A DNA stretch of 42,836 nt, taken from NCBI GenBank assembly GCA_945861785.1, contig CAMAWD010000053.1, positions 1 through 42,836 of the forward strand, written 5' to 3'. The translations under genes and the position numbers were made by a program. The first letter of the stretch is position 1. Each line of letters opens with the position of its first letter. Below are positions 36,148 to 42,836 of this stretch, in pieces. The notes beneath the pieces were generated by a model. The model searched no databases. It worked only from the letters and a program-made list of their open reading frames with translations, and was not told the DNA's origin. This DNA comes from Rhodoferax sp. OV413. GTDB lineage: Bacteria > Pseudomonadota > Gammaproteobacteria > Burkholderiales > Burkholderiaceae_C.

Positions 36148-36471
36148 ATGGAAGCATTTGCCGTTCGAGACTTGCGCGAGCACACCGGTGAATTGGTGTG
36201 CAACGCCGAAGGTGGGCGACTTTCGGTGGTGTCCAAACATGGGAAACCCTTGTTCGTGGCCCTTCCATTTGATGAAGCGATGCTCGCGGCCGGGGTGTCT
36301 GTCGCCTTGGCGGACAGGCTGGTGCAAAGCGGTGAATTGTCTGTCGCAGCAGCGGCCAAACTGTCGGGGATGCCTTACGCACGTTATTTGCAACATTTGG
36401 GCGCGATGGGCTACAGCCTGCTGGACGAAGCCAGCGATCTGGATCAGGAGTTGTCCACCCTGACACGCTGA
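36148..36471 (+). CDS. Antitoxin with Phd/YefM-like N-terminus and UPF0175-like C-terminus
   Basis: The 107-residue protein starts MEAFAVRDLREHTGELVCNA, GGRLSVVSKHGKPLFVALPF, the DNA-binding fold of Phd/YefM antitoxins. Its C-terminal half reads ALADRLVQSGELSVAAAAKL, SGMPYARYLQHLGAMGYSLL, which resembles the helix-turn-helix of UPF0175 antitoxins. UPF0175 proteins are often paired with DUF3368 PIN toxins, as here. The toxin frame starts four bases after its stop. A palindrome upstream is a likely self-binding site. Confidence 0.82.
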   Translation: MEAFAVRDLREHTGELVCNAEGGRLSVVSKHGKPLFVALPFDEAMLAAGVSVALADRLVQSGELSVAAAAKLSGMPYARYLQHLGAMGYSLLDEASDLDQELSTLTR

Positions 36472-36475
36472 CGAT

Positions 36476-36990
36476 ATGGCGCTTCAGTTGCTGGTCACCG
36501 ACGCGGGCCCATTGATTGCCCTCGCGGTGGCCGATGTCTTGCCTGCAGTCATGCGGCAATTCAGCTTGCTGGTACCCCAAGCAGTGCTGGAAGAGTGCCT
36601 GGCCGACATCTACGCCCCGGCGCAGCGCAGATATCGCAGTTTGCCGAAGCAGATCAGCGCGCGGGACAGTCCGGGTTGACGCTTCTGCCCAATGCCGTCA
36701 TTGTCCCGCTGGATGCTGCGCTTGGTGCTGGCATGGGTACGGGGGAAGTGGCGGTGCTGAGTTATGCCGCGCAACACAAACTTGTAGCCCTCGTCGATGA
36801 GCGCCGTGCCCGGCGCGTGGCGCAACGGCTGAACGTGCCAGTGGTCGGCAGTGGCACGCTGCTGCTCGCTCTCAAATCGCAGGGTCTTGTCGCCAGCATC
36901 AAGCCAGCGCTTGCCGCCTGGGCAAAACACGGGTACTTTGTGTCGCCGCGATTGCTCGAACAGTTGCTGGTCCGGGCCGGGGAAACGTAG
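36476..36990 (+). pseudogene. PIN-domain (DUF3368) toxin, interrupted by a frameshift
   Basis: The first frame (36476 on) gives LLVTDAGPLIALAVADVL, holding the first PIN aspartate, and VPQAVLEECLADIYAP. The family's sequence then continues in another frame: GAAQISQFAEADQ, LGAGMGTGEVAVLSYAAQH (acidic residue of the site), VALVDERRARRVAQRLNVPV and GTLLLALKSQGLV. PIN toxins cleave RNA. The break is at a run of four Cs (36614-36617); five Cs would give one frame of about 171 residues. As given, the toxin is truncated at 67 residues and inactive. Confidence 0.82.
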
Positions 36991-37027
36991 TGGATGTTTT
37001 GCCACTCGGCAAGCGTGCGCACGACGA

Positions 37028-37234
37028 GGGTCAGGTCTTGTATTGCAACGCTTGTCGGGATGGGCCAACCGGTGGACAAAACAATCATGACGCGGGCTTC
37101 CGCTGCAGGCTGCAAATGCCTCAATGAGGTCCGTCAAGCGTTTTTTCAGGTGTTGCAATGTGCGGCAATGCTGCAAAACAAGACCTGACCCTGAAGCCCT
37201 GTGTGACCCTGAAGCCCTTTGACCCCGAAGCCCT
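37028..37234. mobile_element. Inverted-repeat element copy A (37028-37191) with iterated right flank
   Basis: The left end is GGGTCAGGTCTTGTATTGCA and the right end TGCAAAACAAGACCTGACCC, giving 20-base inverted ends with one mismatch. The 164-bp body encodes nothing recognisable and is shared with the copies at 39082 and 42536 (for example the ATGGGCCAACCGG and AAATGCCTCAATGAGGT parts). At the right end a 15-mer TGACCCTGAAGCCCT, made of the last six element bases plus flank, is repeated three times (37186, 37204, 37220). A non-autonomous element mobilised in trans is likely. Confidence 0.85.
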
Positions 37235-37235
37235 G

Positions 37236-37397
37236 GTGGTCCAGCTGTGCATAGGTCAGGCGCTGGCCCTGGTGCCGCGACACCAGCACCTCGCGCTGCG
37301 GGAAACGCCGGGCGATGGCCTCGAAGTGGTGACCGATGGTGTCCTCGATCAGGGGGGCGTCGGTGCGGCCGATGGCGTGGCTGGTGGTGATGGACAT
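37236..37397 (-). pseudogene. Duplicated 5' end of the acyl-CoA synthetase gene
   Basis: The frame starts [20 protein letters not shown] and runs through [20 protein letters not shown] to LTYAQLDHQ, matching the first 53 or so residues of the gene at 24591-26282 almost exactly. Similarity also continues upstream to about 37515, where CTGACTGT and following bases match the region before the original gene with more changes. The copy ends where the iterated flank of element A begins. It is a truncated duplicate and cannot encode an enzyme. Confidence 0.88.
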
Positions 37398-37608
37398 GGT
37401 GGGGGCTCCGGTGACAACGGGCGCATGCGCGCAGGCGGCCGACCGGGATGGGCACGCTACCGCCAGCCTGACTGTGTCGCGGTTGGGTGGTGCCGTCCTT
37501 GCCGATATTCCAGGTGGCCATTCGCCGGATTCCGCGAACTGCGTTGTCTGACCTGCGCCCGGGTGACCATTGCCAGCAGACAAACCCCAACGCTGACATA
37601 CTGTCGGC

Positions 37609-38943
37609 ATGCACAACCCGTCGCGGCCCAAACCCCCGCGCCGCCGCTTTCTCCAGGCGGCTGCGGCGGCTGCGGCGGCGGCAAGTGCACTGGTTTTGCC
37701 TCGCGCCGGGCGCGCGGACATCCCGATCAGCGTCGGTGCGCGGCTTAGCGCGGATTTTGACCCGGTGGCCGCCATGTGGCTGGGTTTTGATGAAGGCCAC
37801 GCCGCGTTCACCGCCGATCTGTTCGATGCCTTATGGCCGCATGTTCCCATCAAGATGCTGGTGCGCGACGCCGACGCCGAAATCAAGGCGCGCGCCCTTT
37901 TCAGGTACCGGGGACACGATCCCGACCAGGTCCAGTTCGTTCAGGACGCGCGGGCCCCGTACTTCGTGCGGGATGGCGCTGTCTTCGGCCTTGACGGAAA
38001 AAACCGCAAGTTCATCGTCGACTTTCAATGGACTTACTACGGCTGGACCAACTGGTGCCGGCGCACCTTCGTCGGGAACGGCATGCAGGCAACGAACTGC
38101 GCCCGTACCGCCGACCACGAGACTGGCGCGCTCGACCAGCGCTTCGCGCGCGCGCTGGGCCTGGCTTTATTCCGTTCGCCGCTGGCCATTGAAGGTGGCG
38201 GCGTCGAGGTCAACGGGCAGGGACTGCTGATCGCCAATACCAGCCTGTGGTCCGGACGCAACCGGGGCATGAGTCGGGACGCCATCGAGCAGGAAATCCG
38301 CCGGCTGCCCGGCATACGCAAGGTGATCTGGCTGCCCAGCGGCCTGGCCCAGGACCCGCTGCACCGCGCCACGATCACCGGCTCCTATGTGGGCTGGGGC
38401 ACCGGGGGCCACACTGACGAATTCGTGCGTTTTGCGGACGCCCGGACCGTCCTCTTGGCCTGGGCCGACGAGACGGAAGCGCGCCAGCACCCGGTGGCAC
38501 GACTCAACCAGAGGCGCATGGAGATCAATTTCGACATTCTGTCGGGCAGCACCGACCAGAACGGCAAACCCTTGCGGGTGATCAAGGTCCCCTTGCCGCG
38601 CACGATCGAGCGCCCGGTCGTGCTCTCGGCCGGAGCCGACACAGCGTATTCGACCCAATGGACCGCCGCCTCCTTCCCGCTGCGCGAAGGCCGGCGCGAG
38701 GGGGCCACGGTGCAGCAGGTCGCCACCAGCAGCTACCTCAACCATGTGCTGGCCAACGGATTGGTCCTGTTGCCGGATTACGTCGCACACGGCACACCCG
38801 CGCAACGGCAGGATCAGGTGTGCGAGATCTACCAGTCCGTGTTTCCGGGGCGCAAGATCCAACTCATCAACGCGGTCAACGCCAACTGGACGGGCGGTGG
38901 CGCGCACTGCGCGACGCTGTCGGAACCGGCAGTGCCGGCCTGA
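37609..38943 (+). CDS. Tat-exported agmatine deiminase / peptidylarginine deiminase family protein
   Basis: The 444-residue product begins with a twin-arginine signal (PRRRFLQAAAAAAAAASALV), so it is exported folded. The mature part has the guanidino-modifying fold of the PPAD/agmatine deiminase family: IEGGGVEVNGQG, GWGTGGHTDEFVRF with the catalytic His and Asp, and GGGAHCATLSEP with the nucleophilic Cys. Such enzymes hydrolyse a guanidino group to a ureido group and ammonia. Agmatine deiminases are normally cytoplasmic and about 370 residues; the exported, longer form may act on peptides or scavenged guanidino compounds. It is intact although its neighbours are broken. Confidence 0.9.
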   Translation: MHNPSRPKPPRRRFLQAAAAAAAAASALVLPRAGRADIPISVGARLSADFDPVAAMWLGFDEGHAAFTADLFDALWPHVPIKMLVRDADAEIKARALFRYRGHDPDQVQFVQDARAPYFVRDGAVFGLDGKNRKFIVDFQWTYYGWTNWCRRTFVGNGMQATNCARTADHETGALDQRFARALGLALFRSPLAIEGGGVEVNGQGLLIANTSLWSGRNRGMSRDAIEQEIRRLPGIRKVIWLPSGLAQDPLHRATITGSYVGWGTGGHTDEFVRFADARTVLLAWADETEARQHPVARLNQRRMEINFDILSGSTDQNGKPLRVIKVPLPRTIERPVVLSAGADTAYSTQWTAASFPLREGRREGATVQQVATSSYLNHVLANGLVLLPDYVAHGTPAQRQDQVCEIYQSVFPGRKIQLINAVNANWTGGGAHCATLSEPAVPA

Positions 38944-39008
38944 ACACCGCCCTGGTCCTGTCCATGCCGGGTTGATCGGCGCCCGGGCAGGCCGGGGGGG
39001 AGCAGTGG

Positions 39009-39288
39009 GCAGGCCGGGGGTCACGCGCAGGCCGGGGGTCAGGTCTTGTATTGCAACATCGGCAGGCCGCACGGCAGGCCGGGGGTCAGGTCTTGTATTG
39101 CAACATTGCTCGCGATGGGCGGGTCGGTTGGGAAAGGAGTCATTGCTCGGGCTCCGCCGCTGGCATTTGCCGCCTCGATGAAGGCTGTCAAACAATTGGC
39201 CAGGCTTTGCAATGTGCGGCGATACTGCAAAACAAGACCTGACCCCGAAGACCCGCTGACCCCGAAGACCCGCCGCACGAAGACCCGC
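39009..39288. mobile_element. Inverted-repeat element copy B (39082-39246) with iterated flanks on both sides
   Basis: The 165-bp element starts GGGGTCAGGTCTTGTATTGC and ends TGCAAAACAAGACCTGACCCC. Left of it an extra copy of the left end lies at 39034-39057, and the 15-mer GCAGGCCGGGGGTCA occurs at 39009, 39027 and 39074. Right of it the 17-mer TGACCCCGAAGACCCGC occurs at 39240 and 39257, with a partial third near 39278. Thus each terminal hexamer has been multiplied with its own flank. The rest of the gap between 38944 and 39451 holds no gene that I can see. Confidence 0.85.
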
Positions 39289-39451
39289 ACGCTTGTGATC
39301 CGTCGGTCAGCTCGGGCGGCGGGCGGCGGGCGACTTGGCTGGCGTGCGCACGCGCCAACGTCACACCTGGCTGCGGTTTCTGCACCCCGGCCAAGCGGTC
39401 GAGCGCCTTGTGCCGGGCCTTTTGAAATTGGAGCGCGGTGCGGCTGATGGG

Positions 39452-40036
39452 TCAGGCTGCCGTTGGCAGGCCTGACCGCGGTTTGGATGTGCTCAGCCAG
39501 CGCGCGAAGAACCACAAGCTGATTGCCAGCCCGAGGTGCAGGAACTCGCCCGGCCGCCAGTCTGCCCATGAGACCTGCGACGCAAACAGCACGAACGCCG
39601 CCAACATGCTGGAGCCGGCTGCCACCGCCAGCCACTGCCGTCGCGGGACCGAGACCCCGATGATGGCGAGTGCCGATACCACCGCCCACACCGCAGCCCA
39701 CAACTTGATGCCGGCAACCACTCCGACGAGCACATACAGCACTGCCAAAATTACGCCAAGCACCCAGGCAAACCGGGTCACCTGGGCCACTGGACGCTGC
39801 GGCCACACCACCGCAGCAGCCAACAGTGGCATGGCAACGCAGGCGCCCAGAGCCGAGACGAACATGTGCAGCTGGGGCAGTGGCAACACGCCTGAAAAAC
39901 GCAGGGTGCCAAGCAGCGCGGCCGCCGCCAGTACCAGGCAACCCAGTCGGGCGGCAGGCATGTCCCTGGCCGGCCCCAGCCCCGTCCACAATGCCACCAG
40001 CATCAACAACGCGTCCAGACCTGCCTGCCAGTTCAT
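39452..40036 (-). CDS. Polytopic membrane protein coupled to the hydroxylase gene
   Basis: The 194-residue product has about six hydrophobic segments (for example LVLAAAALLGTL, ACVAMPLLAAAVVW, VILAVLYVLVGVVAGI and LAVAAGSSMLAAFVLFA) with short loops. No motif is decisive. Its ATG at 40036 overlaps the TGA of the hydroxylase gene (ATGA), so the two are translated together, and the first paralogue (1122-2846) carries a membrane domain fused at the same place. The YhhN signature seen there is not evident here, so this may be a different partner or a diverged one. Confidence 0.7.
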   Translation of the reverse strand: MNWQAGLDALLMLVALWTGLGPARDMPAARLGCLVLAAAALLGTLRFSGVLPLPQLHMFVSALGACVAMPLLAAAVVWPQRPVAQVTRFAWVLGVILAVLYVLVGVVAGIKLWAAVWAVVSALAIIGVSVPRRQWLAVAAGSSMLAAFVLFASQVSWADWRPGEFLHLGLAISLWFFARWLSTSKPRSGLPTAA

Positions 40037-41274
40037 GCCTGCGCCCCAGGCAGGGCCGCGACCGTGTCGCCGCGCTCGCCGCGTGCACGTGCCAGCAGCA
40101 CCAGCGACAGGACCATGCCGAACGCGGCGACAACCCGAACGGTGGCAGGTGCCGGCGTGAACCACAGCCCCGCTGCCAGGCTGCCGAACACCAAAACAAC
40201 CCGCAGTGCCTCCAACCCGATGGCGCCTGCCTGCCCCGCAAACAGCCACCCCATCGTGATGCCGTTGAGCGCGATCAACAGCCCGTAGCCGATGCGCGCA
40301 GCCACGGACAGGCCAGGCGCCACCATCAACAGATGCATGAACAAGGCAAACACCACCGCTGTCGCCACCATCCCGTACACGCGCTGCCAGGTCGATGACG
40401 GCGTCTCGAACACGGCATAACGGTTGGCCATGTCCTGCTCGGGCGCTGCAGGCCCCGAGGCAGTCCAGCCCGGGCCGGCGAATACATGCATCAGCTTGTC
40501 GCCGGCGCGCGGTGCCTGCCATGCGTCACGCACCATGCTGATGTAGTTCTTGACATTGGCCCACACCGGGTTCCAGCTCTGCAGCGGCACCAGCGTGCCG
40601 TAGACCACCGGCTCATCGTCGCGCTCGGCCACGTAGGTGCCGAACAGGCGGTCCCAGATGATCAACGTGGCGCCGTAGTTCACGTCGATGCAATAGGGGT
40701 TGCGGCCGTGGTGGCAGCGGTGGTTGGACGGCGTGCTGAACACCAGGTCGATCCAACCGAGCTTGGGGATCAGCCGGGTGTGCACCCAGAACTGGTAAAG
40801 CGTGCTGGCCAGCGCCACCAGCACGAACACCGACACCGGTATGCCGACGATGGCCATGGGCAGGTAGAACGCCCAGTAGAACACCTGGTTGGTGGACGAC
40901 TGGCGCAGCGCGGTGGACAGGTTGAACTCTTCGCTCGAATGGTGCACCACATGGGCCGCCCACAGGAAGTTGATCTCGTGCCCGGCGCGGTGCGCCCAGT
41001 AGTAGAAGAAGTCGTACATGAAGAAGGCCACGACCCAGACCCAGGGGCTGGCAAGATCCCATGTGAATGCCCCCACCTTTTCAACCACCACCGCATAGAC
41101 AAACACCGACATCAGCTTGAGCAACGAGCGCACGCACTCGCTCATCAGCCCGATGTTGATGCTGGTGATGGCATCGTGAAAGCGGTAGACCTTGCGGCCC
41201 ATCCACCTTGCGGCCAACAGCTCAACGAAGATGAGGCCGAGGAAAACCGGAACGGCGTACAACAAGGGACTCAT
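40033..41274 (-). CDS. Fatty-acid-hydroxylase-superfamily protein (alkylglycerol monooxygenase-like), paralogue
   Basis: The 413-residue membrane protein has the di-iron histidine clusters HRAGH, HVVHHSSEEFN, FWVHTRL and NHRCHHGRN and is a clear paralogue of residues 1-310 of the protein at 1122-2846 (shared LSTALRQ, FYLPMA, LYQFWVHT, WDRLFG). HHSSEEFN is also the form in animal alkylglycerol monooxygenase. After about residue 300 it has further helices of its own. ATG 41274 overlaps the stop of the methyltransferase remnant; the open frame beyond it is unrelated. Its own stop overlaps the downstream membrane gene. Ether-lipid or sterol-type substrate is inference. Confidence 0.87.
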   Translation of the reverse strand: MSPLLYAVPVFLGLIFVELLAARWMGRKVYRFHDAITSINIGLMSECVRSLLKLMSVFVYAVVVEKVGAFTWDLASPWVWVVAFFMYDFFYYWAHRAGHEINFLWAAHVVHHSSEEFNLSTALRQSSTNQVFYWAFYLPMAIVGIPVSVFVLVALASTLYQFWVHTRLIPKLGWIDLVFSTPSNHRCHHGRNPYCIDVNYGATLIIWDRLFGTYVAERDDEPVVYGTLVPLQSWNPVWANVKNYISMVRDAWQAPRAGDKLMHVFAGPGWTASGPAAPEQDMANRYAVFETPSSTWQRVYGMVATAVVFALFMHLLMVAPGLSVAARIGYGLLIALNGITMGWLFAGQAGAIGLEALRVVLVFGSLAAGLWFTPAPATVRVVAAFGMVLSLVLLARARGERGDTVAALPGAQA

Positions 41275-41636
41275 GGGGTGATCGTCTCCAGGCGGCGAAC
41301 CAGCCGGCCGGCCACACGCGGCCGACCATGTTTGCGTGGCTGCCAGGATACCGGCGCGTCGGCGTCGGTCACGGCGAAGTTCAACTGCGGCACCGGTTGC
41401 GCCGCCAGTTTTTCGCGGGCTATTGTGATCATGCCTGCTGATATGTCGGTCGCCAGCAGGTGCCGGGTGAAGGGCGCCAGGCGCAGCGTTGCCTCGTAAC
41501 CCGCCATGTCCGCGATCGGGCTGGCCGCGTACTTGCGCGTGATGCGATCCCGGAAAGCGGCCTTGCGGACGGCGCAAGCACTCGCAGCGGAAAGTGGGGG
41601 CGCAATGGCAGGCTGTGTCGTGGAGGGAGATGGCAT
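41271..41636 (-). pseudogene. Class I SAM methyltransferase remnant lacking its SAM motif
   Basis: The frame shows FRDRITRKYAASPIADMAGYEATL followed at once by RLAPFTRHLLATDISAGMIT, IAREKLAAQPVPQLNF and AVTDADAPV. In intact relatives a segment with the SAM-binding VLELGCGTG lies between GYEATL and RLAPF; here it is cleanly missing, in frame. After DADAP the sequence leaves the family. The stop overlaps the hydroxylase start (ATGA), so the remnant may still serve as a leader for coupled translation. The 121 residues cannot bind SAM. Confidence 0.78.
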
Positions 41637-41739
41637 GGGTTGGGGGACAAATTTCCTGGAAATGGCAACACCCCGATGTTATCCATGCAAAGCACAGCAG
41701 GGAATTGCGGTAAATTGCAGTGAACATGTGCATTTTGGC

Positions 41740-42003
41740 ATGGACAAACTCGACTGGAACCAGTTCAAGGCATTTCTGCAAACCGCCGAAACTGGTTTGT
41801 TGTCGGCTGCTGCCCGCAAGTTCGGCCTGACCCAGCCCACACTGAGCCGTCAGGTGGCCGCCATCGGGCGGCGCACGGGCGTGACCCTGTTTGAGCGCGT
41901 CGGCAAGGCGATTGCGCTTACCCCCATCGGGCTTGACCTGCTGCGCCGCTAAGTCGACATTGCCATTCGCCACGTCAAGCCGGAGCCGATGGAGTCCGAA
42001 TGA
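41740..42003 (+). pseudogene. LysR-family regulator with its centre deleted
   Basis: ATG 41740 opens a normal LysR DNA-binding domain: MDKLDWNQFKAFLQTAETGL, then ARKFGLTQPTLSRQVAAIGR and LFERVGKAIALTPIG. It stops at TAA after LLRR (residue 70). The same frame continues VDIAIRHVKPEPMES to a TGA at 42003, which resembles a piece of the LysR effector domain (the xDIAIRHVRP strand). So about 80 or more residues were removed and the join created a stop. It is divergent from the methyltransferase remnant. Confidence 0.75.
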
Positions 42004-42532
42004 ACAATGCTCAGGCCACTCTGGACGTGAGCCCTGATCGCTTCGATTTCAGCCACATTCGCAGCGTCACCGATGGTGTCATTGCGGTCCCATATTTCCT
42101 GCACCATGAGGTTCGCTGGATCAAGCCCCAGCAGGTTCGCCATCGCTGTCGTGTCGGCGAAGTCCAAGAGTCGCAATGCTGCAGATCGATGACCGCGGCA
42201 ATCCCGAGCACGCTCTTGGCGATGGTGCCCGCCTCATTGGGTGAAACTCCGAGGTCTATGGGGTTCTTGACCAGCGAGGCCAGCGGGTTCACCACGCTGG
42301 TACCGATCGGTGCGCTGGGGTTCAGCCGAGTGACGGCGAAGTCACCGTTGCCAGGGGCAGAGATGGATTTCGCGGCGCTCGTGACATATTCTGTGTGGCT
42401 CGCCAGATCAGTGTAGGACGCCGTGACGGTGATGCTCTGGCCGACCCGGGCCGCACCGACCATGAACGTGCTGGCGCTGACTGCCAGGTCCACGCCAGTG
42501 GCGGGAACTCCGTTCGGGTCGGACACTGCGGC
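42004..42532 (-). pseudogene. Fragment of a surface/Ig-like repeat protein, frameshifted
   Basis: The first frame reads GVDLAVSASTFMVGAARVGQ, SITVTASYTDLASHTEYVTS and NPLASLVKNPIDLGVSPNEA, a Thr/Ser/Val-rich beta pattern as in bacterial Ig-like or VCBS-type repeats. Near 42185 the sensible reading passes to another frame (ALRLLDFADTTAMANLLGLD, QEIWDRNDTIGDAANVAEIE). No start codon belongs to it; its left (5') side is cut off by element C. The family is a weak guess; that it is a broken gene is more certain. Confidence 0.5.
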
Positions 42533-42535
42533 CAG

Positions 42536-42700
42536 GGGGTCAGGTCTTGCATTGCAACGGTTCTGTCGATGGGCCAATCGACGGGGAAAACAACCATTAC
42601 TCGGGCATCAACTGCTGGCATTTGCCGCCTCAATGAGGTTCGCCAAGCGATTGGCGGGGCGTCGCAATGTGCGGCAATGCTGCAAAACAAGACCTGACCC
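42536..42700. mobile_element. Inverted-repeat element copy C
   Basis: This 165-bp copy begins GGGTCAGGTCTTGCATTGCA and ends TGCAAAACAAGACCTGACCC. Its body matches copies A and B (ATGGGCCAATCGACGGG, TGGCATTTGCCGCCTCAATG, CAATGTGCGGCAATGC). It lies between the surface-protein fragment and the IS4-type element and has no evident iterated flank except a G run at the left. Confidence 0.85.
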
Positions 42701-42762
42701 AATACTCGTAGTTTAATGCATGATGCGTCATAATTCACTCCATCTAAACGATGGAGGCTGCG

Positions 42763-42836
42763 ATGGCGCGAACCAAAGCTGTGCTTGGTACTGGTGTTCG
42801 ACTGGCTGACCACGTGAGTGCCGGCCTCTTGGCCCG
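42763..42836 (+). mobile_element. Start of an IS4-type transposase gene, cut by the window end
   Basis: From ATG 42763, after TGGAGG, the 24 visible codons read MARTKAVLGTGVRLADHVSA, then GLLA. This matches the common N-terminus of IS4-family transposases (MARTKA plus a Gly, RLAD/LTD pattern). The catalytic DDE domain lies beyond the window. The preceding 60 bases, with ATGATGCGTCAT, may include the left end of the element. Confidence 0.65.

Noticed and set aside
36610-37800. 396-codon minus-strand frame
   Set aside because: It stitches together the antisense of the PIN toxin, an inverted-repeat element and the acyl-CoA synthetase copy; only the last part is meaningful.

Overview
The window is a 42.8 kb piece of a GC-rich chromosome. 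The gene set (thiBPQ under a THI box, ttcA-folB-folM, a MidA methyltransferase, an XdhC factor) and Comamonadaceae-type GC-rich intergenic repeats point to a betaproteobacterium, most likely order Burkholderiales. That placement is inference from gene content and style; no search was run.

Layout. (1) 1-7.6 kb: a LolD/MacB-type ABC ATPase, then a leftward housekeeping run (alkylglycerol-monooxygenase-like hydroxylase fused to a YhhN domain, histidine phosphatase, DUF4136-like lipoprotein, ttcA, folB, folM-like reductase), and divergently a MidA-type methyltransferase and a DUF2905 membrane peptide. (2) 7.65-8.46 kb: a gene-free block holding an inverted copy of the first 206 bp of the window, a palindrome made of two mobile-element ends, a nested inverted-repeat structure with perfect 24-bp outer arms, and an 18-unit hexanucleotide repeat. 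(3) 8.46-14.7 kb: xdhC, an exported FKBP isomerase, a universal stress protein, an FtsX-type permease, a threonine/serine dehydratase and an Hsp20 chaperone with a sigma-32-like promoter. (4) 14.75-19.5 kb: a TPP riboswitch, thiBPQ (thiamine uptake) and an MFS exporter. (5) 19.5-23.5 kb: a signalling island with a sensor lacking an output domain, an HD-GYP phosphodiesterase, two receiver proteins and an Hpt protein, but no kinase. (6) 23.6-26.3 kb: a LysR regulator and an acyl-CoA synthetase.

(7) 26.5-34.3 kb: an Fe-S cluster operon, sufABCDSU-nfu-lipA, in which most junctions are ATGA or one-base overlaps, behind a near-consensus IscR type-1 site. It couples SUF assembly to lipoate synthesis, whose enzyme LipA itself needs Fe-S clusters. 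Two members look damaged as given: sufD has an in-frame TAG after a repeat-like leader, and lipA has a +1 shift in a C run.

(8) 34.3-42.8 kb: a plastic region rich in broken genes: an NDH-2 piece joined to an IS110 transposase tail, a toxin-antitoxin pair with a frameshifted PIN toxin, a duplicated 5' end of the acyl-CoA synthetase gene from 11 kb upstream, a methyltransferase lacking its SAM motif, a LysR gene with its middle removed, an Ig-like/adhesin-like fragment, and the start of an IS4-type transposase. Three ~165-bp elements with shared 20-bp terminal inverted repeats are scattered here. Intact genes in this part are a Tat-exported agmatine-deiminase-family enzyme and a second alkylglycerol-monooxygenase-like hydroxylase with a coupled membrane protein.

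The most unusual signals are the short inverted-repeat element family whose ends are tandemly iterated together with adjacent flanking DNA, the nested inverted-repeat block before xdhC, the hydroxylase-YhhN fusion with its distant paralogue, and the IscR-boxed suf operon ending in nfu-lipA.
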